Part shown: positions 1-9,114 of the stretch, piece after piece
How positions within the stretch are numbered: the stretch's first letter is position 1
Layout of the letters: each line of letters starts with the position of its first letter
Origin: Burkholderiaceae bacterium
GTDB taxonomy: Bacteria; Pseudomonadota; Gammaproteobacteria; Burkholderiales; Burkholderiaceae_B
Direction of reading: 5' to 3'
Assembly (NCBI GenBank): GCA_004322135.1
Contig: SCSG01000004.1
Span: 203,599 to 267,598 of the forward strand
Length of the DNA: 64,000 bases
Notes under the pieces: generated by a model
What the model was told of the DNA's origin: nothing
What the model saw: only the letters and a program-made list of their open reading frames with translations
The model's database searches: none
Translations under genes and position numbers: made by a program

Positions 1-1854
1 CAACGCGAAGCCAACTCACGCTTCGGATTCTCGGCCAAAACCACACTGGCGCTGGCGCAAACCCTGTATGAGCGCCACAAGGCCCTCACCTACCCACGTA
101 CCGATTCGCGCTACCTGCCCAACGACTATCTGCAAACCGTCAAACAGACCACACAGGCCCTTGCCCAGGGAGGCTCCTCCGCGGCAGCCAGCGTACAACC
201 TTTCGCCCAGCAGCTGGACAAAGAAGGCTGGATCAAGCCCAACAAGCGCATCTTCGACGACAAAAAGGTATCGGACCACTTCGCCATCATCCCCACACTG
301 CAAATTCCGCACGACTTGAGCGAAGCCGAGGGCAAAATCTACGAACTCATTGCACGGCGCTTTCTGGCCGTGTTTTTCCCGGCGGCCGAATTTCGCGTCA
401 CCACCCGCATCACCGAAGTCTCGGGACACCATTTCAAAACCGAGGGCAAAGTGCTGGTGGCTCCCGGCTGGCTGGCCATCTACGGCCGCGAGGCCCAGGG
501 CGACGACACCACGCTGGTGGCTGTGGCCAGGGATGAAACCGTCAAGACCGACGAAATCGAAGCCAAAGGCCTCGCCACCAAGCCGCCCGCACGCTACACC
601 GAAGCCACGTTGCTCTCGGCAATGGAAGGAGCCGGCAAACTGGTCGACGACGAAGCCCTGCGCGAAGCCATGTCCGAACGCGGGCTCGGCACACCAGCTA
701 CCCGGGCAGCCATTATCGAAGGTCTGCTCAATGAAGGCTATCTGCGCCGTGAAGGACGCGAGCTCGTGCCCAGCGCCAAGACGCGCCAACTCATGACGTT
801 GCTGTCGGGCCTGGGGATCAGCGAACTTACCTCGCCCGAGCTCACCGGCGAATGGGAGCACCGCCTCAAGCAAATCGAACAGCGTCAGCTTGACCGCGAA
901 GCGTTCATGCGCGAAATCGCACAAATGACGCAGATCATCGTCAAACGCACCAAAGAATACGAACGCGACACCGTACCGGGCGACTACGCCACACTTAAAA
1001 CGCCCTGCCCGAAATGCGGCGGCGTCGTAAAGGAAAACTATCGGCGCTACGCCTGCACCCAATGCGATTTTTCCATTGGCAAGCACCCGGGCGGCCGCAC
1101 TTTCGAAATCTCCGAAGTCGAAACGCTGCTCGAAAAGCGCGAGCTGGGGCCGCTGTCAGGCTTCATCAGCAAAATGGGCCGGCCTTTTTCGGCCCTGTTA
1201 CGCATCACCGACGAATACAAGCTCGAGTTCGATTTTGGCCAGAACGACGCTGAAAATGCCGAGCCCGTCGACTTCTCGAATCAGACGTCGTTGGGCGCAT
1301 GTCCAAAATGCGGCAGCCGCGTCTTCGAGCACGGCATGAACTATGTGTGCGAAAAGTCGGTTGGCCCGGATCGAAGCTGCGACTTCCGCTCGGGCAAAAT
1401 CATTTTGCAGCAAGAAATCTCACCGGCGCAAATCGTCAAACTGCTGGAAACCGGAAAGACGGATTTGCTCGAGGGCTTCGTTTCCAGCCGTACCAATCGC
1501 AAGTTCAAGGCATTCCTGACCAAGCAGCCCAACGGCAAGATCGGCTTTGAATTCGAAGCGCGTCAGGCCAAACCCGGCGCCAAGAAGGCGGTGGCAAAAA
1601 AAGCAGCGGGATCCGCCGCACAATCGCCCGCCACGGCTTCCAAAGACGCCGCGAAGAAGGCGGCCAAACCTTCCGCTGGTAGTGGCAGCACGGCGGCAAA
1701 AAAAGCCGCCACCAAGACAGCACGCAAAACAACGGCCAAATCCGCTGCCAAAAAAGCAGCAGCCAAGACAGCACCAAAAAAGGCTGCCGCCAAAAAGGCG
1801 GCTGCGAAGGCTGACGCACCCGTAACCGCGGACGAAACCGATCCACCGTTCTAA
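1..1854 (+). CDS. topB: DNA topoisomerase III, 3' part (5' end outside window)
   Basis: Type IA topoisomerase that cuts and rejoins one DNA strand through a tyrosine-DNA bond. The frame is open from base 1, so the N-terminal TOPRIM part is missing. The catalytic tyrosine is visible in TYPRTDS (about residue 31 of the visible part). The rest of the core follows, then two cysteine-rich C-terminal topoisomerase zinc repeats (CPKCGG...CTQC and CPKCGS...CDF). The last 90 or so residues are a low-complexity Lys/Ala/Pro tail (KKAAAK-type repeats) like those of bacterial H1-like proteins, ending in DETDPPF. A SET-domain gene starts 41 bases downstream on the same strand. TopB identity is very likely; the tail's role is unknown. 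Confidence 0.93.
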   Translation, partial: QREANSRFGFSAKTTLALAQTLYERHKALTYPRTDSRYLPNDYLQTVKQTTQALAQGGSSAAASVQPFAQQLDKEGWIKPNKRIFDDKKVSDHFAIIPTLQIPHDLSEAEGKIYELIARRFLAVFFPAAEFRVTTRITEVSGHHFKTEGKVLVAPGWLAIYGREAQGDDTTLVAVARDETVKTDEIEAKGLATKPPARYTEATLLSAMEGAGKLVDDEALREAMSERGLGTPATRAAIIEGLLNEGYLRREGRELVPSAKTRQLMTLLSGLGISELTSPELTGEWEHRLKQIEQRQLDREAFMREIAQMTQIIVKRTKEYERDTVPGDYATLKTPCPKCGGVVKENYRRYACTQCDFSIGKHPGGRTFEISEVETLLEKRELGPLSGFISKMGRPFSALLRITDEYKLEFDFGQNDAENAEPVDFSNQTSLGACPKCGSRVFEHGMNYVCEKSVGPDRSCDFRSGKIILQQEISPAQIVKLLETGKTDLLEGFVSSRTNRKFKAFLTKQPNGKIGFEFEARQAKPGAKKAVAKKAAGSAAQSPATASKDAAKKAAKPSAGSGSTAAKKAATKTARKTTAKSAAKKAAAKTAPKKAAAKKAAAKADAPVTADETDPPF

Positions 1855-1895
1855 ACGCATCCGCAACCCACATCAAGACACTCTCGCGCACCTTC

Positions 1896-2414
1896 ATGAC
1901 CCAACCCCCAAAGTCCTGGCACCGCGTTCGGCGATCTCCGCTACACGGCAACGGCGTATTTGCGGCCCGTCGCATCCCGGCCGGAACGCGCATTCTTGAG
2001 TACGGGGGCAGGCGCATCACCCCCGATCAGGCCGACGCCATGTACCCGGTGGACCCCGACGACCCGTTCCACACATTTTTCTTCTCGCTAAGTTGCGGCA
2101 AGGTCATCGACGGCGGCAACCGGGGCACCGACGCACGCTGGATCAACCACTCGTGCGAACCCAATTGCGAAACCAGGGAGAACGCTGCAGGCACGCGTGT
2201 ATTCATCTTCGCGCTGCGTGATATCGCCGCCGGAGAAGAACTGTTCTATGACTACGGTCTGGTCATGGATGGCAAGATCACCAGAACGCTGAAAAAGCAG
2301 TACCAGTGCCTGTGCGGCAGCACACGTTGCCGCCATACCATGCTGGCCCTGCCCGAAAAAAAGCCTCGGGCAAAAACACCAAGGGCGCATGGTGGTACTG
2401 CGGCCAAAGGCTAA
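1896..2414 (+). CDS. SET-domain protein-lysine methyltransferase
   Basis: 172 residues, nearly all one SET domain, which transfers a methyl group from S-adenosylmethionine to a lysine side chain of a protein. Visible signatures are the N-terminal HGNGVFAARRIPAGTRILEYGG, NHSCEPNC at 84-91, ELFYDYG with the catalytic-type tyrosine at 115-121, and a post-SET cysteine cluster (C138, C140, C145) that can bind zinc with the SET cysteine. The tail is basic. It lies close behind topB, whose protein ends in a lysine-rich tail, so TopB or an H1-like protein is a possible substrate; this is inference only. The substrate of bacterial stand-alone SET proteins is usually unknown. Confidence 0.88.
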   Translation: MTQPPKSWHRVRRSPLHGNGVFAARRIPAGTRILEYGGRRITPDQADAMYPVDPDDPFHTFFFSLSCGKVIDGGNRGTDARWINHSCEPNCETRENAAGTRVFIFALRDIAAGEELFYDYGLVMDGKITRTLKKQYQCLCGSTRCRHTMLALPEKKPRAKTPRAHGGTAAKG

Positions 2415-2429
2415 ATCGGCGAGCCGATT
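2414..2429. terminator. Small hairpin between convergent genes
   Basis: AATCGG-CGAG-CCGATT is a perfect six-base stem with a four-base loop. It lies between the end of the SET gene and the end of hmgA, which converge here. There is no T-run, so it is only a weak candidate for a bidirectional terminator. Confidence 0.3.
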
Positions 2430-2481
2430 GAAATCGACCCGCCGCAAACCGAAAACCTGTACCGCCCTCGTGCGCGGATGA

Positions 2482-3822
2482 CTACGGCCGCTTCGCGTCG
2501 AAGTGTCTGGCCAGTCCCTGCCAGCATTTGTAGTAATCGGCCTGCAACTGCGGGGACTCCAGCGCAAAACGCGTGGGCCGGATGACCGTACGGGTTTCGA
2601 ACATGATGGCCATCGTGTCCTGCACCTTCTGGGGCTTTGATACGTCAGTGCGTGATGCCTTCTCGAATGTTTCGGCGTCGGGGCCATGTGCCGACATGCA
2701 GTTGTGCAGGCTGGCTCCGCCCGGAACAAACCCTTCCGCCTTGGCGTCGTATAGCCCATGGACGAGCCCCATGAATTCACTGGCCACGTTGCGATGAAAC
2801 CAGGGCGGGCGGAACGTACCTTCCGCCACCAGCCAACGCGGAGGGAAAATGGCGAAGTCGATGTTGTCCACCCCCGGCGTGTCGCTGCGCGACTGCAGCA
2901 CCAGGTAAATGGATGGATCGGGGTGGTCGTAACTGACCGAACCCATGGCGTTGAAGCGCCGTAAATCATATTTGTAAGGCGCATAATTGCCGTGCCAGGC
3001 CACGACGTCCAGCGGCGAATGGTTCATGGCGGCCCGCCAGAGGCCACCGCCAAACTTGGACACCAGCTCGAAATCGCCTTCAATATCCTCATATGCGGCA
3101 CAAGGCGTCAGGAAATCGCGCGACAGCGCCAGCCCATTCGAACCAATTGGTCCCAAGTCGGGCAACTGAAACTGCGCGCCGAAGTTCTCGCAGACGTAGC
3201 CTCGCGCACTGCCGTCAGGCAACTCGACGCGAAACCGGACGCCGCGCGGAATCACGGCTATTTCCTGCGGCTCGACGTCGACGACACCCAGTTCGGTGGC
3301 CAGACGCAGGCGCCCTTGCTGCGGGACTATAAGCAACTCACCGTCCGCATCGTTGAAGAAACGATTGCGCATGGGTGCATTGATCGCGTACAAATGAATA
3401 GCGCAACCTGTCATCTGCATGGCTGAACCGTTGCCCGCCATGGTCACCAGACCATCGACGAAATCCACTGAACGCTTCGGCATGGGCAGCGGATCCCAGC
3501 GCAACCGGGTCGGCGGAGTAGGTGGCACCGTGCCAAAGTCGGCCACCAAACGCTTGTTGGCCAAGGGCGCGAAAGCCGCATGCACCGCCGCCGGCCGTAT
3601 CCGGTAAAGCCACGAACGCCGATTGGAGCCGCGCGGTGCCGTGAACGCCGTGCCCGACAATTGCTCGGCATAAAGGCCATACGCGACCCGCTGCGGCGAA
3701 TTGCGTCCTACCGGCAACGCACCGGGCAATGCCTCGGTGGCGTGCTCATTGCAAAAACCGGACAGGTAAGCGCCGGCTGGCAGCTCCTTCCGCGTGGAAG
3801 CCGCACTGGTTTTCTTGGGCAT
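2482..3822 (-). CDS. hmgA: homogentisate 1,2-dioxygenase
   Basis: Non-haem iron dioxygenase of 446 residues that opens homogentisate to maleylacetoacetate. The family iron ligands are visible: FHRN (His), SEFMGL (Glu) and [14 protein letters not shown] (His), plus the conserved [13 protein letters not shown] stretch. The ATG at 3822 is chosen because AAAGGA precedes it at good spacing; an upstream GTG-type start would overlap the preceding gene. It is the last gene of an operon with a Rieske oxygenase (stop 10 bases upstream), an MhaB-like protein and an MhaA-like hydroxylase. The neighbours suggest that homogentisate is made here from a hydroxyphenylacetate rather than only from tyrosine. 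Maleylacetoacetate isomerase and fumarylacetoacetase genes are not in the window. Confidence 0.95.
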   Translation of the reverse strand: MPKKTSAASTRKELPAGAYLSGFCNEHATEALPGALPVGRNSPQRVAYGLYAEQLSGTAFTAPRGSNRRSWLYRIRPAAVHAAFAPLANKRLVADFGTVPPTPPTRLRWDPLPMPKRSVDFVDGLVTMAGNGSAMQMTGCAIHLYAINAPMRNRFFNDADGELLIVPQQGRLRLATELGVVDVEPQEIAVIPRGVRFRVELPDGSARGYVCENFGAQFQLPDLGPIGSNGLALSRDFLTPCAAYEDIEGDFELVSKFGGGLWRAAMNHSPLDVVAWHGNYAPYKYDLRRFNAMGSVSYDHPDPSIYLVLQSRSDTPGVDNIDFAIFPPRWLVAEGTFRPPWFHRNVASEFMGLVHGLYDAKAEGFVPGGASLHNCMSAHGPDAETFEKASRTDVSKPQKVQDTMAIMFETRTVIRPTRFALESPQLQADYYKCWQGLARHFDAKRP

Positions 3823-3832
3823 GTCTTTTCCT

Positions 3833-4924
3833 TTAGCCAAACTTGGCACTACGTTCACCGACCACCTCAGCGCGAGGCGCGCCCGCGTCGGCCGCCATTT
3901 CCTGTTTTATCTGCTGCGCTATCAACCACCGGAACTGCCCCAGGGCAGAATCCAGGCCGCAGGCGACCGGCTCGAACAACGGGTCGGCTGCAAGATTTTG
4001 TGCCTGGTCGGTAATGACCGCGCGGTCTTCCTCGAATGCAGTAAGGATGCTGTGGTACAGCGCCTCACTGACGTCGGGTTTGTCTTTGTCAAAGTTGCGG
4101 GGCTGGGCGAACAAGTAGTGGCAGGAATTTTCCGTTTCCGGCGTTACGACCTGGCAATGGCGAAACTGGATGGCATTCTCGCGGTCGCCTCTTTCCGCCC
4201 CGCTGCCGGCCGGCGCAAACCCTGAATCCATGATGAGGACGCCCGGTAGAATGAAATCGTAGTTGTTCCATCGGTCCACGTTGCCCGTCATGCCTTTGGC
4301 CTTGAGCAGCTTGGCCACGAACGGTGCGGGTGGCCTGTCCATGAACCAGCGGGTGATCCTCAGTCCGCGCGGCAGGCGTTCGATTTTGGAGCGCAGCTGC
4401 GCATATTCCTCGGAGCCGCCCAGGGTGTTGGCATGCACGTACGATAAGTGCGAGAAATCCAGCAGGTTGTCGTTGACCAATTGATAATTGACGTCGTAAT
4501 GAAGACGGCCAGGCTTGGTGCAGGCCCAGTCCGGATCATCCAGCCAGTGAGTATCGGGGATGAGGCTTTCGTCGGCTGTGCTGGCTTCCCCCATCCAGAT
4601 CCACACCCAGTGATGCCTTTCAACTACCGCGTAGCGGCGCACGAGCGCTTTGGGAGGAATCGCGGCTTGCCCGGGTATCTCGATGCAGGCGCCCGTCGCG
4701 TCATACAGGAAACCATGGTACATGCAGCGGACCGTGCCGCCCTCTTTACGACCCGTGGACAACGGCGCGCCACGATGGCAGCAACGGTCGTCCAGCGCGC
4801 AGATTTGGCCGCTTTCGTCGCGCCAGAAGACCAGACGCTTTCCGCAAATGGTGCGCGCCACCAGCGTATCGGCTCCGATTTCACTGGACCAGCCCGCCAC
4901 GTACCAGCAATTCTTCATGAACAT
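3833..4924 (-). CDS. Rieske [2Fe-2S] aromatic oxygenase, VanA (O-demethylase) type
   Basis: 363 residues. The Rieske cluster ligands are C48, H50, C67 and H70 (CCHRG...CMYHG), and the mononuclear iron site is D-x2-H-x4-H in DFSHLSYVH (H159, H164). Architecture and length match the single-subunit VanA/dicamba-O-demethylase group, which removes methyl groups from aryl methyl ethers and releases formaldehyde. It is a clear paralogue of the VanA at 24966-26054. No reductase is encoded beside it, so it may borrow VanB. It starts after GGGGGAGGAG. It sits between MhaB-like and hmgA, so its product is probably a phenylacetate-type substrate for the neighbouring hydroxylase (inference). Confidence 0.85.
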   Translation of the reverse strand: MFMKNCWYVAGWSSEIGADTLVARTICGKRLVFWRDESGQICALDDRCCHRGAPLSTGRKEGGTVRCMYHGFLYDATGACIEIPGQAAIPPKALVRRYAVVERHHWVWIWMGEASTADESLIPDTHWLDDPDWACTKPGRLHYDVNYQLVNDNLLDFSHLSYVHANTLGGSEEYAQLRSKIERLPRGLRITRWFMDRPPAPFVAKLLKAKGMTGNVDRWNNYDFILPGVLIMDSGFAPAGSGAERGDRENAIQFRHCQVVTPETENSCHYLFAQPRNFDKDKPDVSEALYHSILTAFEEDRAVITDQAQNLAADPLFEPVACGLDSALGQFRWLIAQQIKQEMAADAGAPRAEVVGERSAKFG

Positions 4925-4974
4925 GATCGAGTCTCCTCCCCCAGACGTGCCGCAAGAACCCGACGCGGAAGGCG

Positions 4975-5151
4975 TCAGTCCAGACTGTGCGCGGCGCGCG
5001 CTATCAATGCCTTGAGACGCCCGGCATCATCGATTTCAAGCATGGCAAGCAAGGCGAACCGGCTCAGCACCTTCAGGGCCGCCTCTTCGCCGGCCTCGCC
5101 AAGCGTATGGCACAACTCGGTGTACACCGCATCCAGTTCCTGATCGCTCAT
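4975..5151 (-). CDS. mhaB: small DUF2783-type protein, probable MhaB coupling protein
   Basis: 58 residues beginning MSDQELDAVYTELCHTLG and rich in alpha-helix-forming residues. The start overlaps the stop of the flavin hydroxylase gene as ATGA, which indicates translational coupling. The length and position match MhaB, the small coupling protein that works with the flavoprotein MhaA in 3-hydroxyphenylacetate 6-hydroxylase of Pseudomonas putida, and the sequence resembles the DUF2783 family as I recall it. No cofactor motif is visible. The gene is easily missed by annotation because of its size. Assignment to MhaB rests mainly on context. Confidence 0.65.
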   Translation of the reverse strand: MSDQELDAVYTELCHTLGEAGEEAALKVLSRFALLAMLEIDDAGRLKALIARAAHSLD

Positions 5152-6869
5152 ACCCGTACCTCCTCACCCCGGCCCTGCAGGGCCCCAAGGGCTTGTGCCA
5201 GCCCGGTTCCCGAAAGCGAGCGCCAGCGTCCGAACACATGACCATCGGGGCGCACCACATAAACCGTACCGGGCGCGGCATCGTACGCCGCCGCCATGCG
5301 GCCATCCGAATCAATCAGATACTCGCCGCCAACCGCGTCCACAGGAGGCTGGCCGCACACTGCCAGCACACGAACGGCAAGCCCGCTACGCGCGAAGTCT
5401 TGCACCACACGGCCTATATCGGGCGGCACCACGGCGGTTTCACTGAACAGTAGCACCAGGCACTGGCCCACCAGAACCAATTGCGTGGCATGCACCACCG
5501 ACTTGCGGCCCTGCAAATCGACATGGCGAAGTTGAACGCTTTGCAGCACCTCGCCACGGTGTGGCCCACAAGCAAACAGATGATCCTGATCGTCGCGTGA
5601 AATGGCCGAAGACTGTTCGTAGCGAATGGCGCTGGTCTGGCGCGGGTTGATGAGTGAGGCCACTCGCGGAGTGTCCAGGGCCAGATCGAGTACCGCTTCG
5701 CGCATCAACTGAAATGCGAACGTTGGCGGCGCCATGAATTCGGTGCTCTTCATGCCCTGCTTCAGGTTTTCATGCGCCGCAAAGACCCGCTCGGTAGAGT
5801 AAGAATCCAGCAGCGATTGATCTGCACGGCCCTTGACGACTGCCGCCAGCTTCCACGCCAGATTGTCCGCGTCGTCAATCGACGAATTGGCGCCACGCAC
5901 ACCGAAAATAGGCACAAGATGGGCGGCATCACCCGCAAAAAACACCCGGCCATGGCGGTATTTCTCGAGTGTGAGTGCATTCGCCCGGTACAGCGATATC
6001 CATAAGGGTGACCAAGTGCCCTTCTCGCCTATCATGTCCAAGTGCGCCCGTACACGGGGCAGCACATTCTCGGCTTTGACGGCTTCATGCGGGTCTTCGT
6101 CATCCCTGAGCTGATAATCGATGCGCCAGATATTGTCAGGCTGCCGGTGCATCAGTATGGTCGACCCCGGATTGGACGGGGGATCGAACCACGCCAACCT
6201 TTCAGTCGGCAAACCGGTTTCAAGCGCAATATCGGCAATGATATAAACGCCCTCATAGGCCGTCCCCTGCAAGTGCAGGTCCAACGCCTCTCGCACGGTG
6301 CTGCGGCCGCCGTCGCATGCGATGACCCAGTCGGCCACTATCTGGTGGACGGCCCCGTCCTGTTCGACGTCGAGCAACACGTCCGTGCCCTGCTGCGTGA
6401 CCGCACTGACGCGGCTGGACCACCGGATGTCGACCAGATCGGAGTATTGATCGAGCGCGCGAACAAGGTACTCTTCAATGTAATACTGCTCTATGTTGAT
6501 CATGGGGGGCAGATGCTGATTTTCGTCGTCAGGCATGGAAAACCGCAACACCTCCCGGCCATGGTAGAAGGACCGCCCACCCGTCCAGGCCAGGCCCTTC
6601 TCAAGCATGTCACCCACTGCGCCGAGTCGTTCGAAGATTTCGAGGCTACGCCGTGAAATACAGATAGCACGACTACCGAAGCACACCGTATCATCTGCCT
6701 CGATGACGACAGATCGAACACCCTGTACCGCCAGTGCCAGGGCGGCCGTAAGGCCGGCCACCCCACCACCGACTATCACCACGACGTGGTGCTCCCTGCC
6801 CGCTACGTTTCTTGCGGCACTTTGCCGCTTGACGAAGTCGAACGGATACGGCGTTAATTCCACTGACAT
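5148..6869 (-). CDS. mhaA: FAD-dependent aromatic hydroxylase, MhaA/MhpA type
   Basis: 573-residue class A flavoprotein monooxygenase. The FAD motif VIVGGGVAGL lies at 31-40, an acidic end (VVIEAD) follows, and the second FAD motif GDAAHLVPIFGVRGANSS is in the middle. The C-terminal third looks like the thioredoxin-like domain of the phenol hydroxylase/MhpA group. The ATG at 6869 is preferred over a GTG five codons upstream. The size (about 63 kDa), the overlapping small gene and hmgA in the same operon fit 3-hydroxyphenylacetate 6-hydroxylase (MhaA), which would produce homogentisate. A related meta-hydroxylated phenolic acid as substrate is possible. Confidence 0.75.
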   Translation of the reverse strand: MSVELTPYPFDFVKRQSAARNVAGREHHVVVIVGGGVAGLTAALALAVQGVRSVVIEADDTVCFGSRAICISRRSLEIFERLGAVGDMLEKGLAWTGGRSFYHGREVLRFSMPDDENQHLPPMINIEQYYIEEYLVRALDQYSDLVDIRWSSRVSAVTQQGTDVLLDVEQDGAVHQIVADWVIACDGGRSTVREALDLHLQGTAYEGVYIIADIALETGLPTERLAWFDPPSNPGSTILMHRQPDNIWRIDYQLRDDEDPHEAVKAENVLPRVRAHLDMIGEKGTWSPLWISLYRANALTLEKYRHGRVFFAGDAAHLVPIFGVRGANSSIDDADNLAWKLAAVVKGRADQSLLDSYSTERVFAAHENLKQGMKSTEFMAPPTFAFQLMREAVLDLALDTPRVASLINPRQTSAIRYEQSSAISRDDQDHLFACGPHRGEVLQSVQLRHVDLQGRKSVVHATQLVLVGQCLVLLFSETAVVPPDIGRVVQDFARSGLAVRVLAVCGQPPVDAVGGEYLIDSDGRMAAAYDAAPGTVYVVRPDGHVFGRWRSLSGTGLAQALGALQGRGEEVRV

Positions 6870-6915
6870 ACACCCCGCCCCCACTGAATGGCATCAACGC
6901 CCATCCACTTCAACG

Positions 6916-8064
6916 TTAATCGACGTACTTCCACTTGCCGTCCTTCACCTCGACCAGCACCTGGCTGCGCGAATCGGCGCCATTGTGGTCTTTGACCGAC
7001 ATGGAGTACACCCCTTGTGTCAGAACCAGATCCTTGACGTTTTCAAGCGCGTCGCGCAAGGCCTGACGAAATTCTGGCGTACCGGGCCTGGCCGTTTTCA
7101 ATGCCACGGGAATGACATGATCAAGAAACAGCGATACATCCCACATTTCGCCGCCGAACAACGAGCGCGATCCAGGACCGTGCACCTTTTCAAACGCCTT
7201 GACATAGGACAACGCGACCGGCTTGATGACATTGCTTTCGGGTAGCTGCTCTGCAACGAGCATGGGCGCCACCGTCATGAGCGTTCCCTCGATTGCCTTG
7301 CCGCCAACCCTCAGGTAATCGTTATTGGCGACCGCCTGAGTCTGGTACTGGGTACCGGTATAGCCGCGCTTTTTAAGCTCGAGCTGCGGCATGGCCCCCG
7401 GCGTGCCCGCCGCGGCAATGAAAACCGCATCGGGTTTCGTGGCCATGATTTTCAGCGCCTGGGAAACAAAAGCCGTGTCACTGCGTGCGAAACGCTCGAT
7501 ATCGACGATTTTGATGCCAGCTTCAGGCGCATATTTTTTGGCCTGGTCGATGAACACCTGCCCATAACCGTCTTTTGTACCGATAATGGCCAGCGTCTTT
7601 TCGCCCTTTTTCTTCATGCTGTTGAATACGAGGTCAAGCTGGATTTTCTCGGACGGCGGCATTTTGAAAACCCACGTGCGCGGGCCTTCCTGCGGCTCGA
7701 TGATGGCGCCCCCACCCGAGAGCGAGATCATGGGAGTCTTGGTTTCGCCGGCAACCTGCATGGCAGCAAGAGCCGTCGGGGTTACCGAAGGTCCAACCAG
7801 AATGTCTGCCTTGAATTCGGTAATCAATTTGCGCGCAGCCAGCGTCGCGGCGGTTGGATCGGACGCATCATCCAGCACCATGACATCCAGCTTCTGCCCG
7901 GCGATCTCCTTCGGCCACATCGGTACGGTTTCATTTTCCGGAATGCCCAGCGACGCGGCTGGCCCGGTCAACGATAAAATCACACCAACCTTGACGTCGG
8001 CGTGTGCCACCCCAAAAGCGGCACAAACAGCGATCCCGGCAAGTATTCTCTTGAAATAGCGCAT
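6916..8064 (-). CDS. LivK-type ABC transporter solute-binding protein
   Basis: 382 residues with a clear signal peptide (MRYFKRILAGIAVCAAFGVAHA, cleaved before DVKVG), so periplasmic. It is a type I periplasmic binding fold of the branched-chain amino acid/aromatic acid family, with the typical start DVKVGVILSLTGPAASLG. It is first in the aromatic operon, 46 bases before mhaA, and has TGGAGAC as ribosome site. No permease or ATPase gene is adjacent. It is strongly similar to the binding protein at 22702-23856, which also sits beside a Rieske oxygenase operon. It probably binds the aromatic acid degraded by the operon (inference). Confidence 0.85.
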   Translation of the reverse strand: MRYFKRILAGIAVCAAFGVAHADVKVGVILSLTGPAASLGIPENETVPMWPKEIAGQKLDVMVLDDASDPTAATLAARKLITEFKADILVGPSVTPTALAAMQVAGETKTPMISLSGGGAIIEPQEGPRTWVFKMPPSEKIQLDLVFNSMKKKGEKTLAIIGTKDGYGQVFIDQAKKYAPEAGIKIVDIERFARSDTAFVSQALKIMATKPDAVFIAAAGTPGAMPQLELKKRGYTGTQYQTQAVANNDYLRVGGKAIEGTLMTVAPMLVAEQLPESNVIKPVALSYVKAFEKVHGPGSRSLFGGEMWDVSLFLDHVIPVALKTARPGTPEFRQALRDALENVKDLVLTQGVYSMSVKDHNGADSRSQVLVEVKDGKWKYVD

Positions 8065-8102
8065 TCTTGTCTCCAGTCACATAAAAAGGTAGTTTTTGAA
8101 CG

Positions 8103-8148
8103 TTTTTATTATATAACGATAAAAAGTTTAATTTTATGAAATAAACTT
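8103..8148. promoter_or_regulatory. Two overlapping inverted repeats in the divergent promoter (IclR operator candidate)
   Basis: In the AT-rich gap between the mha operon and the IclR gene, TTTTTAT (8103-8109) pairs with ATAAAAA (8119-8125). AAGTTTA (8124-8130) pairs with TAAACTT (8142-8148). Both are perfect seven-base arms, with 9 and 11 base spacers. The location between divergent genes suits control of both by the IclR protein. Confidence 0.5.
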
Positions 8149-8280
8149 GTCAATATATTTATTCTTGTGAGACGATTCTCCTGTAAATGCAGATCTTCTG
8201 TCAATCGCGCAAGACGCCCCCATCCTACAAAGAAGGCACGTTAACTTGCAACGAATTTTTCACCAAGGAACCCAGTTGCC

Positions 8281-9039
8281 ATGTCAGCACCCACCTCGGT
8301 CATCAACCGTGTGGTCACCATTCTGAGTCTGTTCGGAACTCAAAAGCCATTGGTCTCGATCGAAGAGATTTCAAGCGCACTGCAGATAAGCGCCGCGTCG
8401 GCATATCGTTACGCCAGCGACCTCAGCGAAGCCGGCATGCTGTCCAGAACGTCGGGCCACTACCGGCTGGGCCCGAAAATCATAGAGCTTGAATACCTGA
8501 TCCGCTCGTACGACCCGGTCATCAAGGCGGGACACGACCTGATGTATGGCCTCGCCGAGATGACGGGATGCGGCAGCATGCTATGCAATATCTACGACAA
8601 AACCATCGTGAACGTTTTTCAGGTTGAAGGCAAGCACCCCATTGCGCTGACGTACACCAAGGGGCTGCGGATGCCATTGTTCCGCGGGGCCCAGGCGCAT
8701 GTCGTGCTGGCGTACATGAACCGGCGCAAGCTCAAGCGCATCTACGAAGCCGCGCTGGAAGACCCCGCCATCGCCCGCTACGCTGCGGCAATCGGCCCTG
8801 ACTGGCAGACCTTTACCAAGGCCCTCAAACAAATCCGCAGCCAAGGGCACTACGTATCACGCGGCCAGCTCGACGCTGGCGTCACCGGAATCGCCGCCCC
8901 GGTAACCGCAGGCAAGGAAATTCTGGGTAGTCTGGTTCTTACCATGCCCAGCAGTGGACCCTCTACGTTAAGTGAAGAAACGCTGATCGGGTTGGTGATG
9001 CAAACGGCGGGTGAAATATCAAAACGCATGGATAGTTAG
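8281..9039 (+). CDS. IclR-family transcriptional regulator
   Basis: 252 residues: an N-terminal winged helix-turn-helix (about 5-65, with SAASAYRYASDLSEAGML as recognition region), then the IclR effector domain that binds small aromatic or organic acids. It is divergent from the mha-Rieske-hmgA operon across a 216-base AT-rich region with inverted repeats, so it is the obvious regulator of that operon. AAGGA precedes the ATG. The effector is likely a pathway substrate or homogentisate; this cannot be told from sequence. Confidence 0.88.
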   Translation: MSAPTSVINRVVTILSLFGTQKPLVSIEEISSALQISAASAYRYASDLSEAGMLSRTSGHYRLGPKIIELEYLIRSYDPVIKAGHDLMYGLAEMTGCGSMLCNIYDKTIVNVFQVEGKHPIALTYTKGLRMPLFRGAQAHVVLAYMNRRKLKRIYEAALEDPAIARYAAAIGPDWQTFTKALKQIRSQGHYVSRGQLDAGVTGIAAPVTAGKEILGSLVLTMPSSGPSTLSEETLIGLVMQTAGEISKRMDS

Positions 9040-9114
9040 CGCCCTGTTTGGCTAGCCCGAATATTTAACTTCGGTGCCAAGGCGCACTGAAGCTTCACGC
9101 GCCGTTCGCAACCG

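Noticed and set aside
16..1086. 356-codon frame on the minus strand at the window start
   Set aside because: Antisense to topB, no recognisable protein features.
1563..1866. Repetitive Lys/Ala coding stretch as a possible mobile or CRISPR-like repeat
   Set aside because: The repeats are short, degenerate and in frame with topB; they encode the protein's low-complexity tail.
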